Source of the DNA: Linanthus parryae
Lineage: Eukaryota > Streptophyta > Magnoliopsida > Ericales > Polemoniaceae
Assembly (NCBI GenBank): GCA_023055425.1
Contig: JALGPY010000004.1
Location: 57,125,718 to 57,189,717, forward strand
Direction of reading: 5' to 3'
Length of the DNA stretch: 64,000 nt
This document shows positions 43,191 to 53,646 of the stretch, one piece after another; position 1 is the first letter of the stretch, and every line of letters starts with the position of its first letter. Both the position numbers and the translations under genes were made by a program. The notes beneath the pieces are model-generated. The model was not told where the DNA came from, searched no databases, and worked only from the letters and a program-made list of their open reading frames with translations.

Positions 43191-43995
43191 TTGAAAAACC
43201 TACCTATTGCTTCCATAAGGAGTGATCATGGTAGAGAGTTTGATCAACTTGAGTTTGATGTATTCTGTTCTAAGCATGACATCTCTCACAACTTTTCTGC
43301 TCCTAGAACTTCTCAACATAATGGAGTAGTTGAAAGAAAGAACATGACTCTTGAAGACATGTCAAGAACAATGCTTATGGAAAACAAGTTGCCAAAATAT
43401 TATTGGGCAGAAGCTGTGAATACAGCAAACTACATTCTTAACAGGTGCTTGATCAGACCTATTCTGAAGAAGACCCCCTATGAGCTGTTCAAAGGAAGAA
43501 AACCAAACTTTTCTTACTTCAAACCATTTGGTTGTACTTGTTTTTTCCAAAATAATGGTAAGCATAATCTTGGTATGTTTGATGCAAGAAGTGATGAAGG
43601 TATGTTTCTTGGCTATAATAAGAGAACCAAGCTTGTTGAAGAAATCATTCATGTTATTTTTGATGAAAGCTATGATGGTTCTTTAAGTGATGGTTTTGCA
43701 GATCTCAATCTGAACAAACATGATTCATATACTGAAGAAGAATCCTCAAACGGATCCAAAGAAATGTCACAGGAACAAGACAAGAATTTTAAGGCCTTGA
43801 AACCAAGGTTCAAAGCCTTGAAACAGAATCTCCAGAGAAGACATCAGAACAAGCTACTACTTCAAGTTCTTAGAGACTTGAGAAGGAAACTAGAGAGCCT
43901 GAACCATGGACACCAAGGAAGAGATTCAAATATCTCTCATCTCATCCTGCTGATAACATTATTTCTGATCCACCCACTGGTACACAAACCAGATC
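43191..43995 (+). pseudogene. SIRE-type integrase core, C-terminal part
   Basis: IRSDHGREFDQLEFDVFCSK holds the second catalytic Asp; NGVVERKNMTLEDMSRTML the catalytic Glu. TPYELFKGRKPNFSYFKPFG and DEGMFLGYN are the copia integrase tail. At 43787-43823 the DNA palindrome again encodes FKALKPRFKALK. The frame stops at 44001-44003. Confidence 0.85.
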
Positions 43996-43999
43996 ACAG

Positions 44000-45011
44000 T
44001 TGAATAATCTTTGTGCTTTTAATGCTTTTATTTCTCTTGTAGAGCCTCAAAATGTGAAGGAAGCATTACAAGAAGCAGAATGGATTATAGCAATGCAAAG
44101 TGAACTCAAAGAGTTCGAAAGGAACAAGGTCTGGAATCTAGCTCCTCCACCAAGAAACCAGTCTTTCATTGGCACCAGATGGGTATTCACTATTCAGAAA
44201 CAAGTTAGATGAGAATGGAAAGGTAATTAGGAACAAAGCTAGATTGGTAGCACAAGCCTACAATCAAGAAGAAGGTATTGACTACGAAGAAGATTTTTCT
44301 CATGTTTCTAGGTTAGAAGCAATTAGAATTCTACTTACATTTTTCATCTCACAAAAACATGAAACTATTTGAAATGGATGTGAAATGTGCTCTTCTAAAT
44401 GGCTATCTGCAAGAAGAAGTTTATGTTGCTCAACCTACAGGATTTGAAAATGACAAGTTTCCAGATCATGTTTACAAACTTAACAAAGCTCTTTATGGTT
44501 TGAAACAAGCTCCAAGAGCTGGTATGAAAGATTATCAAAGTTTCTACTTGAAAATGATTTCAAAAGAGCATTAGTAGACAAGAACTTTTTCATAAAGAAT
44601 CATGAGAAAGATATGCTTGTAGTTGAAATTTATGTTGATGATATTCTGTTTGGAGCTACTAATGATCTTCTGTTCAAGGAATCATCAAGTCTTATGAGCA
44701 GGGAATTTAAAATGAGCTGGATGGGAGAATTGAACTTTTTTCTTGGACTTCAAATTCATCAGATGAAGAAGGGCATATTCCTACATCAAAGCAAGTACAC
44801 AAAGGACTTGCTAAGCAAGTACAATATGTCTCAGTCGAAAGAGATTAAGACCGAGTTTACACTGTCATTAGACAACGATGAATCCGGTAAGAGTGTGAAT
44901 GTGAAAGACTATAGAGGTATGATTGGATCATTACTCTACCTCACAGCTAGTAGACCAGATATCGTGTTTAGTGTGTGCATGTGTGCTAGATTTCAAGGTG
45001 ATTCCAAATAA
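44000..45011 (+). pseudogene. SIRE-type reverse transcriptase
   Basis: Blocks in order, in shifting frames: [79 protein letters not shown], then VEIYVDDILFG with intact YVDD (about 44625-44660), FFLGLQIHQMKKGIFLHQSK and LYLTASRPDIVFSVCMCARF. Frameshifts near 44200, 44350 and 44520 and a TAA at 45009-45011. Confidence 0.9.
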
Positions 45012-45099
45012 TCACACTTGACTGCAGTTAAGAGAATTTTTAGATATCTCAATGGTACAAAAGACTTAGGGCTTTGATATCCTAAACACTCTAACATCT

Positions 45100-45580
45100 C
45101 TTTGTGTGGCTATTCAGGTGATGACTTTGCAGGATATAAAGTTGATAGAAAGAGTACACCAGGATGCTACAAATTTCTTGGATCATCCTTAATCAGCTGG
45201 CATTCAAAGAATGAAAACTCTATTGCACTATCAATAGCTGAAGCTGAATACATAGCCGCTGGAGCTTGCTGTTCACAAGTGTTATGGATAGCACAAAAAA
45301 TGAGAGATATTGGATTTGATTTAAGAGATATACCTATCAAGTGTGACAACACAAGTGCAATATCAATTACAAAGAATCTAGTTCAGCATTCCAGAACATA
45401 GCATATTGTTGTTGGACATAACTTCATCAGAGATCATGCTGAAAAAGGTGATATTGTTATTGAGTTTGTTTCTACTAACTTGCAATTTGCAGACATCTTC
45501 ACTAAACCATTGCCAGATGAAATATTATCAGCCTTAAGATTGGAATTGGGCATGCTAAATAAGGAAGCATTGATTTAGGG
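45100..45580 (+). pseudogene. SIRE-type RNase H
   Basis: DDFAGYKVDRKSTPGCYKFL, SWHSKNENSIALSIAEAEYI and KCDNTSAISITKN mark the copia RNase H; a TAG at 45399-45401 splits off the tail (DIFTKPLPDE at about 45493). It is the region interrupted by the Tat-like LTR in the minus-strand copy. Confidence 0.9.
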
Positions 45581-46015
45581 GGATAATCAGGTAAGTTTAT
45601 GTGTTTCAAAGGTTTGAACTGATTTTCAAAGCCATGAAAATCCTTTCAAAACTTTGAATATATGTGCATTACATCATACAAATTTTCAAGGCCTTGAAAT
45701 CCTTTCCAAAGCCTTGGAAATAAGATTGCATGCTAGATAGTTAATAGAAATGGATCTTTCAATATTGGGATTTATCATCCTTGATCATTTCTCAATGTTG
45801 CCCCTCATTTTAAAGTACTCATTTTTAGCCAAAACAGTATTATATCTTTTATTTCCAATGCCAAACACAAATTTGAATTTTTTTGATTCAGCAGATCTTA
45901 GATCATAAAGAATATTTAGTTTCCTTTTTCAAACTGAAACTCTCTTCTATTTATCTCCTTCTTTCTTTCTCTCCTTCATATGTATCCTACCTCTATCTTC
46001 TTCTCCAAACCCTAA
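45581..46015 (+). other. Spacer between pol and env-like region
   Basis: No gene. It has five palindrome variants in 120 bases (for example TTTCAAGGCCTTGAAA at 45684-45699 and TTTCCAAAGCCTTGGAAA at 45703-45720), followed by an AT-rich stretch. Confidence 0.6.
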
Positions 46016-46494
46016 TGAGCACCATAAGAGCCTCAGACAGAATCAAGATGGCTAGTGGATCAAAGGCTGCAATAGAGAAGAAAATAAAGACCACTGTGGA
46101 AGAGGTTCAAACCATTGGTGGGGATTCTAGTTCAAAGACCCCTACTGAAGAAGACGTAGCACTTCCTCCTCCCAAGAAGAAGACCAAGAAAGATGAGACA
46201 CCAGTTTCCAGCAAGAAGAAGGAAGTGGATTCTGCACCAGAAAAACAGAAGGTAATTCAGATTGGTAGCCCAAAGAAGACAAAGAAGAAGGTTGACAAAG
46301 AAGACAAGGGGAAAGGAAAGGAAAATGTTATAGAAGATGAACCAGAAGATGAACCAGATGAGAACATAGAGAAGGCACTGCAGATCTATTCAGAGAAGAA
46401 GAAATCCACTGGTAAGAAATCAACCCATGATGGTACATGGTTCATTACTAATTTTGCTAAAGTTCAGTGGCTAGATGGATTTGCTTCTAGATAA
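46016..46494 (+). pseudogene. SIRE env-like ORF, first part (Lys/Glu-rich)
   Basis: Likely start ATG 46016 (MSTIRASDRIKMASG). It is very rich in K, E and P (PPPKKKTKKDETPVSS, KKTKKKVDKEDKGKGKENV) and ends THDGTWFITNFAKVQWLDGF. SIRE-type elements have such a 3' ORF called env-like; a role in membranes is unproven and no signal peptide is seen here. A stop at 46492-46494 splits it. Confidence 0.65.
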
Positions 46495-46518
46495 GTAGAA
46501 TTATGTATTCTGATCAGT

Positions 46519-46821
46519 ATGCCTATGATACATGGTATGAATCTGGAGTGTATCAAAATGTTGAAGAAAAGCTCTATTTGGTTTATTCTAAACCCTACAG
46601 AGTTAACTTACCTTATACTCACCAGATTCTTTTACCCAAACATGAAACAACTGAGTAAAACTGCAAATCTAGTTATTCAGACTAAGGTGACTTTTATTGA
46701 CATGGAACTAGATCACTCTGAGATTGTAAATGTTCTATGCTGTCCCAAGAGATATGACACCAGTAACTACCCTCCTAAGAGTGAAGCCCTGAAGCAAGCA
46801 AAAGAAGAGTTCTTTCTATGA
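46519..46821 (+). pseudogene. SIRE env-like ORF, second part
   Basis: 100 codons continuing the region: DMELDHSEIVNVLCCPKRYD and a Phe/Leu/Tyr-rich middle. No domain recognised by name; it matches the position of the conserved block of SIRE 3' ORFs. Broken before and after. Confidence 0.5.
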
Positions 46822-47017
46822 AATACCCCTGCCTCATCCAAGCAGTTAACACACTCTGTGCTAACTGTTGAAGCCAAAGTATTTTTTTACTATATTGATG
46901 AGATGTGTGGTACCTAGGGAACACTCAAAGGAATTTGTATCTGTTGGGGTGTTTCACTTAATATATCTGGTTATGCATGGTTATGAAATTGATCTTCCAA
47001 AGCTTGTGATGTAACAC

Positions 47018-47659
47018 ATGCTATACAGTCAAACCAACCAGAGAAAACACCCTTTGCCATATGGGAAGGCATTTGAGAATATTGGTGTGGTGAAAACCAG
47101 TGCTAAGATTTGGAAGCTATACTCAGATTTGACAGAGGAAGAGTTGGGATCCCAGAAATTTCTCGAACCTAAATCTTTGACTCCCACTTTAAGCCAAACC
47201 TCTCAGTCTCAAGACAATCCCTTGACTCTCAAGTTGCTGAAAGAACTTCAGATGGACATTGATGAAGTAAAGGAGAATCAACATGGGTTTGACACTGATC
47301 TCACACAAGTGAAGTATATGGTTGAAAACATGTTCAGGAGCATGACATTGTTTGATGTTGATGAGGAAGTGTCTCAAGCTGGAAAGAGTACTAAAAAATC
47401 TGAATTAGCAAACGATCTACCCAGTCAACATTCAAATAAGGATGGGGCTGCTCTGGTTAAGGATAAAGGCAAACATGTGGTTTTTGAACAAGTGGATGAA
47501 GATCAAGAAGAAGACAATCCAGATTCAGGAGCACTACTGATAGACCTTAAGAAGAAGAAGCCTAAAAAGACAGCTATTCTATTACATGTGACTGCTGCTG
47601 ATTTGTTTGAGGGAGAAGGTGAACAAGGTGATGATGTGGCTCAACAGGAAGAAGAATAG
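47018..47659 (+). pseudogene. SIRE env-like ORF, C-terminal part (coiled coil, acidic tail)
   Basis: 213 codons with helices (LKLLKELQMDIDEVKENQHG) and a run of acidic residues continuing past the stop to about 47720 (DDEGDSQEEDAEQQGDE). The minus-strand copia remnant at 13390-13610 carries the equivalent tail. Confidence 0.55.
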
Positions 47660-47724
47660 GATGATGAGGGAGATAGTCAGGAAGAAGATGCAGAGCAGCA
47701 AGGAGATGAAGTACCTACCCCTTA

Positions 47725-48114
47725 ACTCTTGCCTGCTCTTTCTTCTCCTTTTCAAGGCCTTGAACTTCTTTCCAAAGCCATGAAAATTTTATTTCTTCAA
47801 ACTTTTTTTAAAAAATCATTCCAAAGACTGATCAAGTATATTCTCATTCTTTTTTGATGAAAGTCAAACGGGGGGAGAAATTTAGGGTATTTCTGCTATA
47901 CTTTTCGTGGTTAGTGACCTGTTTTTGGTCAGTAGGACTACCAGAAACTATGTTGTTATTTGCTGTTTTTAGTTGTTTAATATGTTGGATTTTTTGGACA
48001 TTATGTCTTGACATTATATGATTTATTCTGATATGTGCTAATGAGTATTTGTTGCAGAATCACAGTATCAAACAGATTTGATGATTATGGTTTTGTCTTT
48101 CATCAAGGGGAGAT
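47725..48114 (+). other. 3' untranslated region and polypurine tract of SIRE-type copia
   Basis: No gene. A palindrome variant lies at about 47753-47768, a G-rich string GGGGGGAGAAATTT near 47870, and the PPT AAGGGGAGA (48105-48113) just before the LTR. Confidence 0.7.
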
Positions 48115-49283
48115 TGTAAGTTCAATGCAGGTTCAAGACCTGAAATAACTTGTCTATTTCAAGGCCTTGAAACAGCTTTCAATGCCATGAAACTGAATGA
48201 GGTTTATATGCATGAACTTAGGGGGAGTTTCTGTACTTGATTCAACTCCTAAACCCTTGTGCATGATTAGATGATACTTGATGATGAAAGACAAAATATT
48301 TTTACACTGTTTACAGGATCTAACATCATCTGTTTGACTCAGTTATGCAGGGATATTGTTTTTCCTATTTTATAGGAACCTGTTTCCTAACTTATGTTTT
48401 GCAGAAATGGAAACTACTTGATGACTTGATTCTATGATTGATCTGCTATGGTTTAAAGCCTCTCAACAGACTTCCAACAAGATTAAAGCAATATCTTGAA
48501 AGATACTGAACTACTAGCCATTGGAAGAAGCTGTTAGAAGAGTCAAGATTTAAAGAAAATATTCTGAAAAGTTCGTTGAGAAGAATCCGAAGATCTTCAA
48601 TTCAAACTGAGTGAATAAATGGAGGAATGCTGAACGAATTCGACAGAGAACTACACAGACATTTGGAAGAGACACTCAAAACACTCAAGGATTGACAAGC
48701 AACAAAGAAACATATTCGTCTCTCTCAATCCAAGCATCCATAGGACACTGCATACTCATTTCAGTTTCATTTCTTGTGTTCTTCTTTTTCTGAACTTCAT
48801 TTGTATATCATTTTAATAATACTTCTAGTTATCATTCTCAAGGATTGTTCAAGGTGAACAATAGAGAATTCTTAGTTAATCAGATAGCTAGGGAAGGTAC
48901 TAGATAGGTTAGTGAGAATCACAAGCTATAACAGAGTAAGGCATCTCTCTGTGCTTGAGATCTAGGGCTTAGCTGTTGATTAATAATAATTGTGTTGAAA
49001 ATTCTACAGGGAGAAGATCTCTGGTAGAGACGTAGTTCCAAGTGGACTGAACTCTATATATCTTGTGTCTCTTCCATTTACTTTTCAGTTACATATTTAG
49101 AACTTTTGCAGCATTCAAAACCGTTTCATTTCAAGGGTTTGAAACTCATTTCAAGGCCTTGAATCTCTTTACAAATCTTTTGAAACCACTATTCTTGCAA
49201 TGTTTGGCAAAAGTCTGCATACTCTATTCAACCCCCCTTCTAGAGTATTGATCCTGTATTTCTACCTACTGTACACCCCTTCA
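48115..49283 (+). repeat. 3' LTR of SIRE-type copia
   Basis: 1169 bp, TGTAAGTTC to CTTCA, matching the 5' LTR with many differences. TSD CTTTT follows. Palindrome copies at 48157-48172 and two variants near 49128-49168. Confidence 0.9.
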
Positions 49284-49288
49284 CTTTT

Positions 49289-50163
49289 GAAGCAATTGCA
49301 TGGAAACAGTTTATTAATGCGTAATGACTTAAAGTACAAAGATTTGTACGGGGACCAATAACATACATATTTTTGTGTTGACTACAGTCACTCGACCAAT
49401 TATAATATAGTGTTGCCTAAAGTCAATCAATCCAGAAGTTATTGCCGTGCTGACTTCCGTCGCTCGGCCCTTTTATAATACTAAGTAATTAGTGAGCCCC
49501 GAGTCGCTCCTAGTACTCACCTCTCTGGTCGCAAGAAGTCTTTGGGGGTGGGGTGGGGGGAGGCGTCGACACTTAAGGTCTAGGTTTCTAGTTAGTGTAG
49601 ATGTTGGTTACTCTTCTTCATACAATACAATATAAGTGCATCATAATATTTTGTGGAACGACATGATGCTTTTCTTGGAAAAGGATAAAATGAGTTTTAG
49701 GAAGAAGATTATTTGACAAGTATAAAGGAAGATAAATGAATAGTTGTTCACTTGTGAAGTTTGATGGAGACGTTCTATTTGCAAACACTCTTGTAGATTC
49801 TTTTAAAAAATATTTTTTCATGCATCTTCGTGTTTACATGCTTGGGTATAGCTCACTCACTACTTGTTGCTGATTTTCAAACTTAGGTGTCCTTGTTTTC
49901 TTTCCTCACCACTGGTCTAGGTGATGGAGGTATGATCCAGCTTGGGGACATTTCACTTCTTTATGCTTAGTAACATTCACGCGTACAGCTAGACGTTTCA
50001 CTTTAGTTGGTAATGTTTTATTCTCAAATTTCAGGCAATTAATGTTAATAAGCTACATTTAAGTATTTCAATTAATAATTAATAGTTGGTTTGTCTCATT
50101 TAAATGTCCTTGCACTTGAGAGTAATTCTCGAGTGCGGAGTGGCACCCTTTCGGGTTTCCCAA
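49289..50163 (+). repeat. Tekay-like LTR-D, segment 3
   Basis: Shares the block order of the Tekay LTR: CTAGTACTCACC, GGCGTCGACACTTAAGGTCTAG, then GGTGTCCTTGTTTTC...CACCAC and GATGGAGG. It includes a G-rich run at 49544-49562. The end near 50163 is approximate; LINE coding resumes right after. No gene. Confidence 0.6.
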
Positions 50164-51950
50164 GGTTGAAAATTGGCGTTGATATGGAAATACTGCCATT
50201 TCTCCTGCCAAGAGACCAACTTCCAAAATTCTGAGGTCCTCACCAGCCTCAATATGCACACCGATGACAGAAACAACTTGAAATCAATTCTGCAAGTGAA
50301 GATTGTTTACAAACAAGGAAAATACATTGGCTCAGTCATGGACTTCACACCCCAAAAAGGGACACTTTCCAAGGTATTCTTCAATGGTTCAAAACGAAAC
50401 TTCATTCTTGGGACAAAAAACTCCCTCTCCTTTGAACGGCATTGTGGTATCATCAAATCATGTCTCGCCACAACTCCAACATACCACATGTCGGTTTTCA
50501 AAGCCCCAATCTTGTTTAAATCAATCAAATCCATCGTGTGCAATTTTCTATGGAGAAATGACATCAATAAAGGGATCTGATGGAAGAAATAGGCCCTTCT
50601 CAGCATCCCAACCTCTCAAAGCGTCCTTGTTTTCCGTGACCTCCACGTTTTCAATCAAGCTCTTCTAGCCAAGACTTCTTACAACATTAGCCAAAACCCA
50701 TCTTCCCTGTTAAGTAGAGTCCTAATTGGAAAATACTATCGTTCAAGAAATTTTAATGCAATGTTTAATGCACCGGCATCAGCAACCTGGGGATGGAAGA
50801 GTATTATTTGAGGGAAATAAATTTTTAATGAAGGAACAAGGTGGGAGCTATGGAACGGCCAACAAATATGCCCAGTCATAGATAGATGGATCCCTGAAAG
50901 CGATGCCTTGATTTTACCCGGGTGAAAACAATTGATTCAAAACATTGAGTTATAGTTTTCTCATTGACAGCTCAACCAATACATGGATTTAATCCTTTAC
51001 TAAGAGGATTTTGCGACAAAGACATAACTAGGAAACTCCATAAAATCTATATACCGCTCTCTTATCAGCAGGAAAAACAGATTTGGGAAGGAACCACCGA
51101 CGGAGTTTTCATTGTGAAATCAGTCTACCATCTAGGTGCAGGAACCCTAAAAACCACCTTGTAAGGAGGACGCTTTTGGAAAACCATCCGAAACATGACA
51201 ATATCCAAAAAACTGAAATGCTTTCTCTTGAATATCGGTCCCGACATTCTTCCTAGCTGACACAACCTGGGGAAAAGAGGAATACGTTTCCAACCTCTTT
51301 CCTACGCTAAAAATAAAATGAAACCTCATAACACATTCTCTTCCACTGCAATTTCTCAACTCACGTCTGGAGAGGCTCAAGACTAGGACTTGACTTCCAT
51401 ACTGGCCATTCAACCTCAACATCCTCAGCCGCATACAATAACAATAACATCAACTTTCTTCAAAATAAGATAGACAAAAATCTTTTTGACCTAAACCTCC
51501 GGCAATTATGGCTCCACCGGAATGATGCAGCTTTCCTTTCTAGGTTTCACCACCCGCTTCAAGGTTTGGAAGCCATCTGTCATTTGGAAACCCCAAAGTC
51601 CGAAACATTGAGCACTCCAGCTAAACCTATAAAGAACAGAACCGTCACCACAACTACCGCTTCTTTTCACATCAATACGGATCCTGATACTAACAATAAC
51701 ATTTTTCTTGTTGATGCGACTTGGACCAAGGAGAAAATGTTCAGCGCTGCAGGATGGACCAGAGAAAACTGCGACACACACAAATGAGGATAAATATTCA
51801 AAGACAGATCATCTCTAGTGGCTGAAACTAGGGGAATCCTCAAACTCATGAAATGCTTGCTCTCTCACGGTTCTCGCTACATCTCCATCCTCACAGACAA
51901 CCTCATTTTTATCCCAAACCTGGCAGGCCTCCGAGAGACTGAGACATCGC
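50164..51950 (+). pseudogene. L1-type LINE, piece 3 (RT C-terminal region and RNase H-like domain)
   Basis: Decayed continuation of the LINE: HCGIIKSCLATTPTYHMSVF, IKSIVCNFLWRNDINKGI, FRDLHVFNQALLAKTSYNIS, SSLLSRVLIGKYYRS and WGWKSII are the post-RT region of plant L1 ORF2. Near 51700-51930 a plant LINE RNase H-like domain is visible (NNIFLVDATW, AAGWTREN, SRYISILTDN). Multiple stops and frameshifts. The 3' end lies near 51950, without a clear poly(A) tail. Confidence 0.8.
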
Positions 51951-52197
51951 CACCTTAGTACTACCTTTGTCTCATAAAAGTAGTCCATTTTTTAAAATCC
52001 ACATTTTTGTTTATAGTGAGCTATACAGGATTTTAGACATATTATTATAGGTGAATTTCCATTTTTCCCTTGCATCAAGTGAGTTGGCTTTCTTGCATTC
52101 TCAATACTAATATGCACGGGAACCATTACTAATAATGGAGCAAACTAATGGTGCCCCACACCATCAGTAAAATCCTTGATTTTCTCTACGATAATCT
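51951..52197. other. Unassigned AT-rich spacer
   Basis: No gene. It begins with TACTACCTTTGTCTCATAAAAGTAG, which resembles a Stowaway-type MITE end, but no partner end was found. Confidence 0.35.
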
Positions 52198-53387
52198 TTA
52201 CTTCGAACACATTGTTATTCCAATTCGCATTTTAAACTGAAGTGTAGCAACCAGAGGTCCAAACAGTGTGATCTTCAAATTTTCTTGCTTTGAGACCTTG
52301 GGTGGCAAATAAAAAAGCATGTAAGTGTGGCAATAATCATTTTCTTCATCCCTCAAAATCAACCACAATAACACTAAGCTCCATGTCAGGTGAAACTTGA
52401 TGAGCGTCCCGATCAATTTCACACTTTCTCATCTCATCTCATGTACTAGGACAATGCGATCTTCAAAAACTTCTTCGATGTATGGTGATTGCATATCTAA
52501 AGTAGGGGCACACATCACCTCTTTCTGTAGCCATAAATCTTAAATGTGGGTATGCTCTCATTCATGCCATGCCTCCATAGAAACATATGGAATAAATTAA
52601 TAGGTGGGAACACACTTGGCCAATATGAGTCTAAATATGATGTGTTGCAGTGATCCATAAGGTTATTCGTGTTTTCAGTTTATAGGGAGTTTCAACAACC
52701 TCTTCGCTTTCTTCAATTTGAGCGGAGCTAGTGATTCTCGATACTTCTGAATTAATTTCTTTTGCTTCTGCTCCTTCTATTTTATGTCTTTTTTTATTCC
52801 TTGCTTCAAATTTTGTATTTCCCCTTCATCCCATTCCCTTACCTCGATTTCCTTTTCAAATCTCCATTTGCGCCATATGAATCCTCCTTCCTCGCGAAAT
52901 CCTCTGCACTCCGGATAGTAAAACGTGGGTAGATTAAGGCTTACTTCTCTCATGTGTACTGCATAAAGTGGATTGGATGTGCATTCACATGCCAGAATTC
53001 ATCCTATAATACGTTCTTGTCCATCTGCTTCATAGTGCTCATATAACCTTATATATCCTCTTTCTTCTATTTTTACTAGTGCTTCCTTTTTTGCTTCCTC
53101 CAACAAATCATCGCTTTACTCCTTTTCATTTTTTAACACGTACAACCATAATCTTGTGATTATTGTGCATACTCTTCCCTCTTTGACTCTGGGACAAAAG
53201 ATTTTTCACTTCTTCTACCAGCTTGTTTCGCTTTTGCTTTGTAGCCAGTTCTATGTTCTCAACCATTACAGCTGCTAACATGAAAACATAGCCACAAATA
53301 CCTCGTGAAAAGATATGTGAATTAAAAAATAAATATAAAAAAAATATAAAAAAAAAAACTATAAGCGATCGACTAATGGAGCCGATG
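52198..53387 (-). pseudogene. Decayed ORF(s) of a minus-strand gypsy fragment, unknown protein
   Basis: Downstream of the PBS at 53388-53404 in the minus direction, several frames contain protein-like blocks without stops: MVENIELATKQKRNKLVEEV (start 53270), EHYEADGQERII and CECTSNPLYAVHMREVSLNL (about 53040-52930), GFREEGGFIWRKWRFEKEIE, and SPYIEEVFEDRIVLVHEM (about 52500-52440). Frames shift several times. I do not recognise a gag or other domain; by position it should be the first ORF of the element. The rest of the element is missing. Confidence 0.4.
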
Positions 53388-53404
53388 CCCCAGAAAAGGC
53401 GCCA
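53388..53404 (-). other. Diverged tRNA-Asp-like primer binding site
   Basis: TGGCGCCTTTTCTGGGG on the minus strand, 12 of 17 positions like the Athila-type site at 4868-4885. Confidence 0.6.
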
Positions 53405-53410
53405 ACAACT

Positions 53411-53646
53411 TAACAAACTCGAGTAATGAACATAAATAATGATTAAAGGGTTATAAATAAAACCAAAAATGTTTTCTGCAAGTGCACGGTGTCTATCATA
53501 GTTTTCTGAGTAAGGATAAGGTTTATCGAACCCAAAGAATCGGAGTTAGCTAATCTCTATAGAGAATCAAAGTGAAGGGAAGTTTTAATTGGAGTTTCTA
53601 ATAGAAGCCAATTTTACGCTAAAACTAATTTGAAACAGTAATCGTC
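53411..53646 (-). repeat. Partial 5' LTR of the minus-strand gypsy fragment
   Basis: On the minus strand the sequence carries TTTGGGTTCGATAAACC and GTGCACTTGCAGAAAAC, the usual end of Athila/Tat-type LTRs, next to the PBS. It is interrupted at 53647 by the Tekay-like element (candidate TSD TCGTC, 53642-53646). Confidence 0.65.

Larger units (their letters stand above)
39281..49283 (+). mobile_element. SIRE-type Ty1/copia element, complete structure, decayed coding
   Basis: 10,003 bp between direct repeats CTTTT (39276-39280, 49284-49288). LTRs are 1262 bp (5') and 1169 bp (3'), start TGTAA and end CTTCA. Order: LTR, degraded PBS, gag, integrase, RT, RNase H, an additional env-like region (46016-47720), PPT, LTR. 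This order and the extra 3' ORF identify the SIRE/Maximus lineage. Every coding part has stops or frameshifts. The palindrome TTTCAAGGCCTTGAAA and variants recur about twenty times along it. Confidence 0.93.

Noticed and set aside
51955..52020. Stowaway/MITE-like terminal sequence TACTACCTTTGTCTCATAAAA
   Set aside because: No opposite inverted end or TA duplication found downstream; may be a chance or truncated end.
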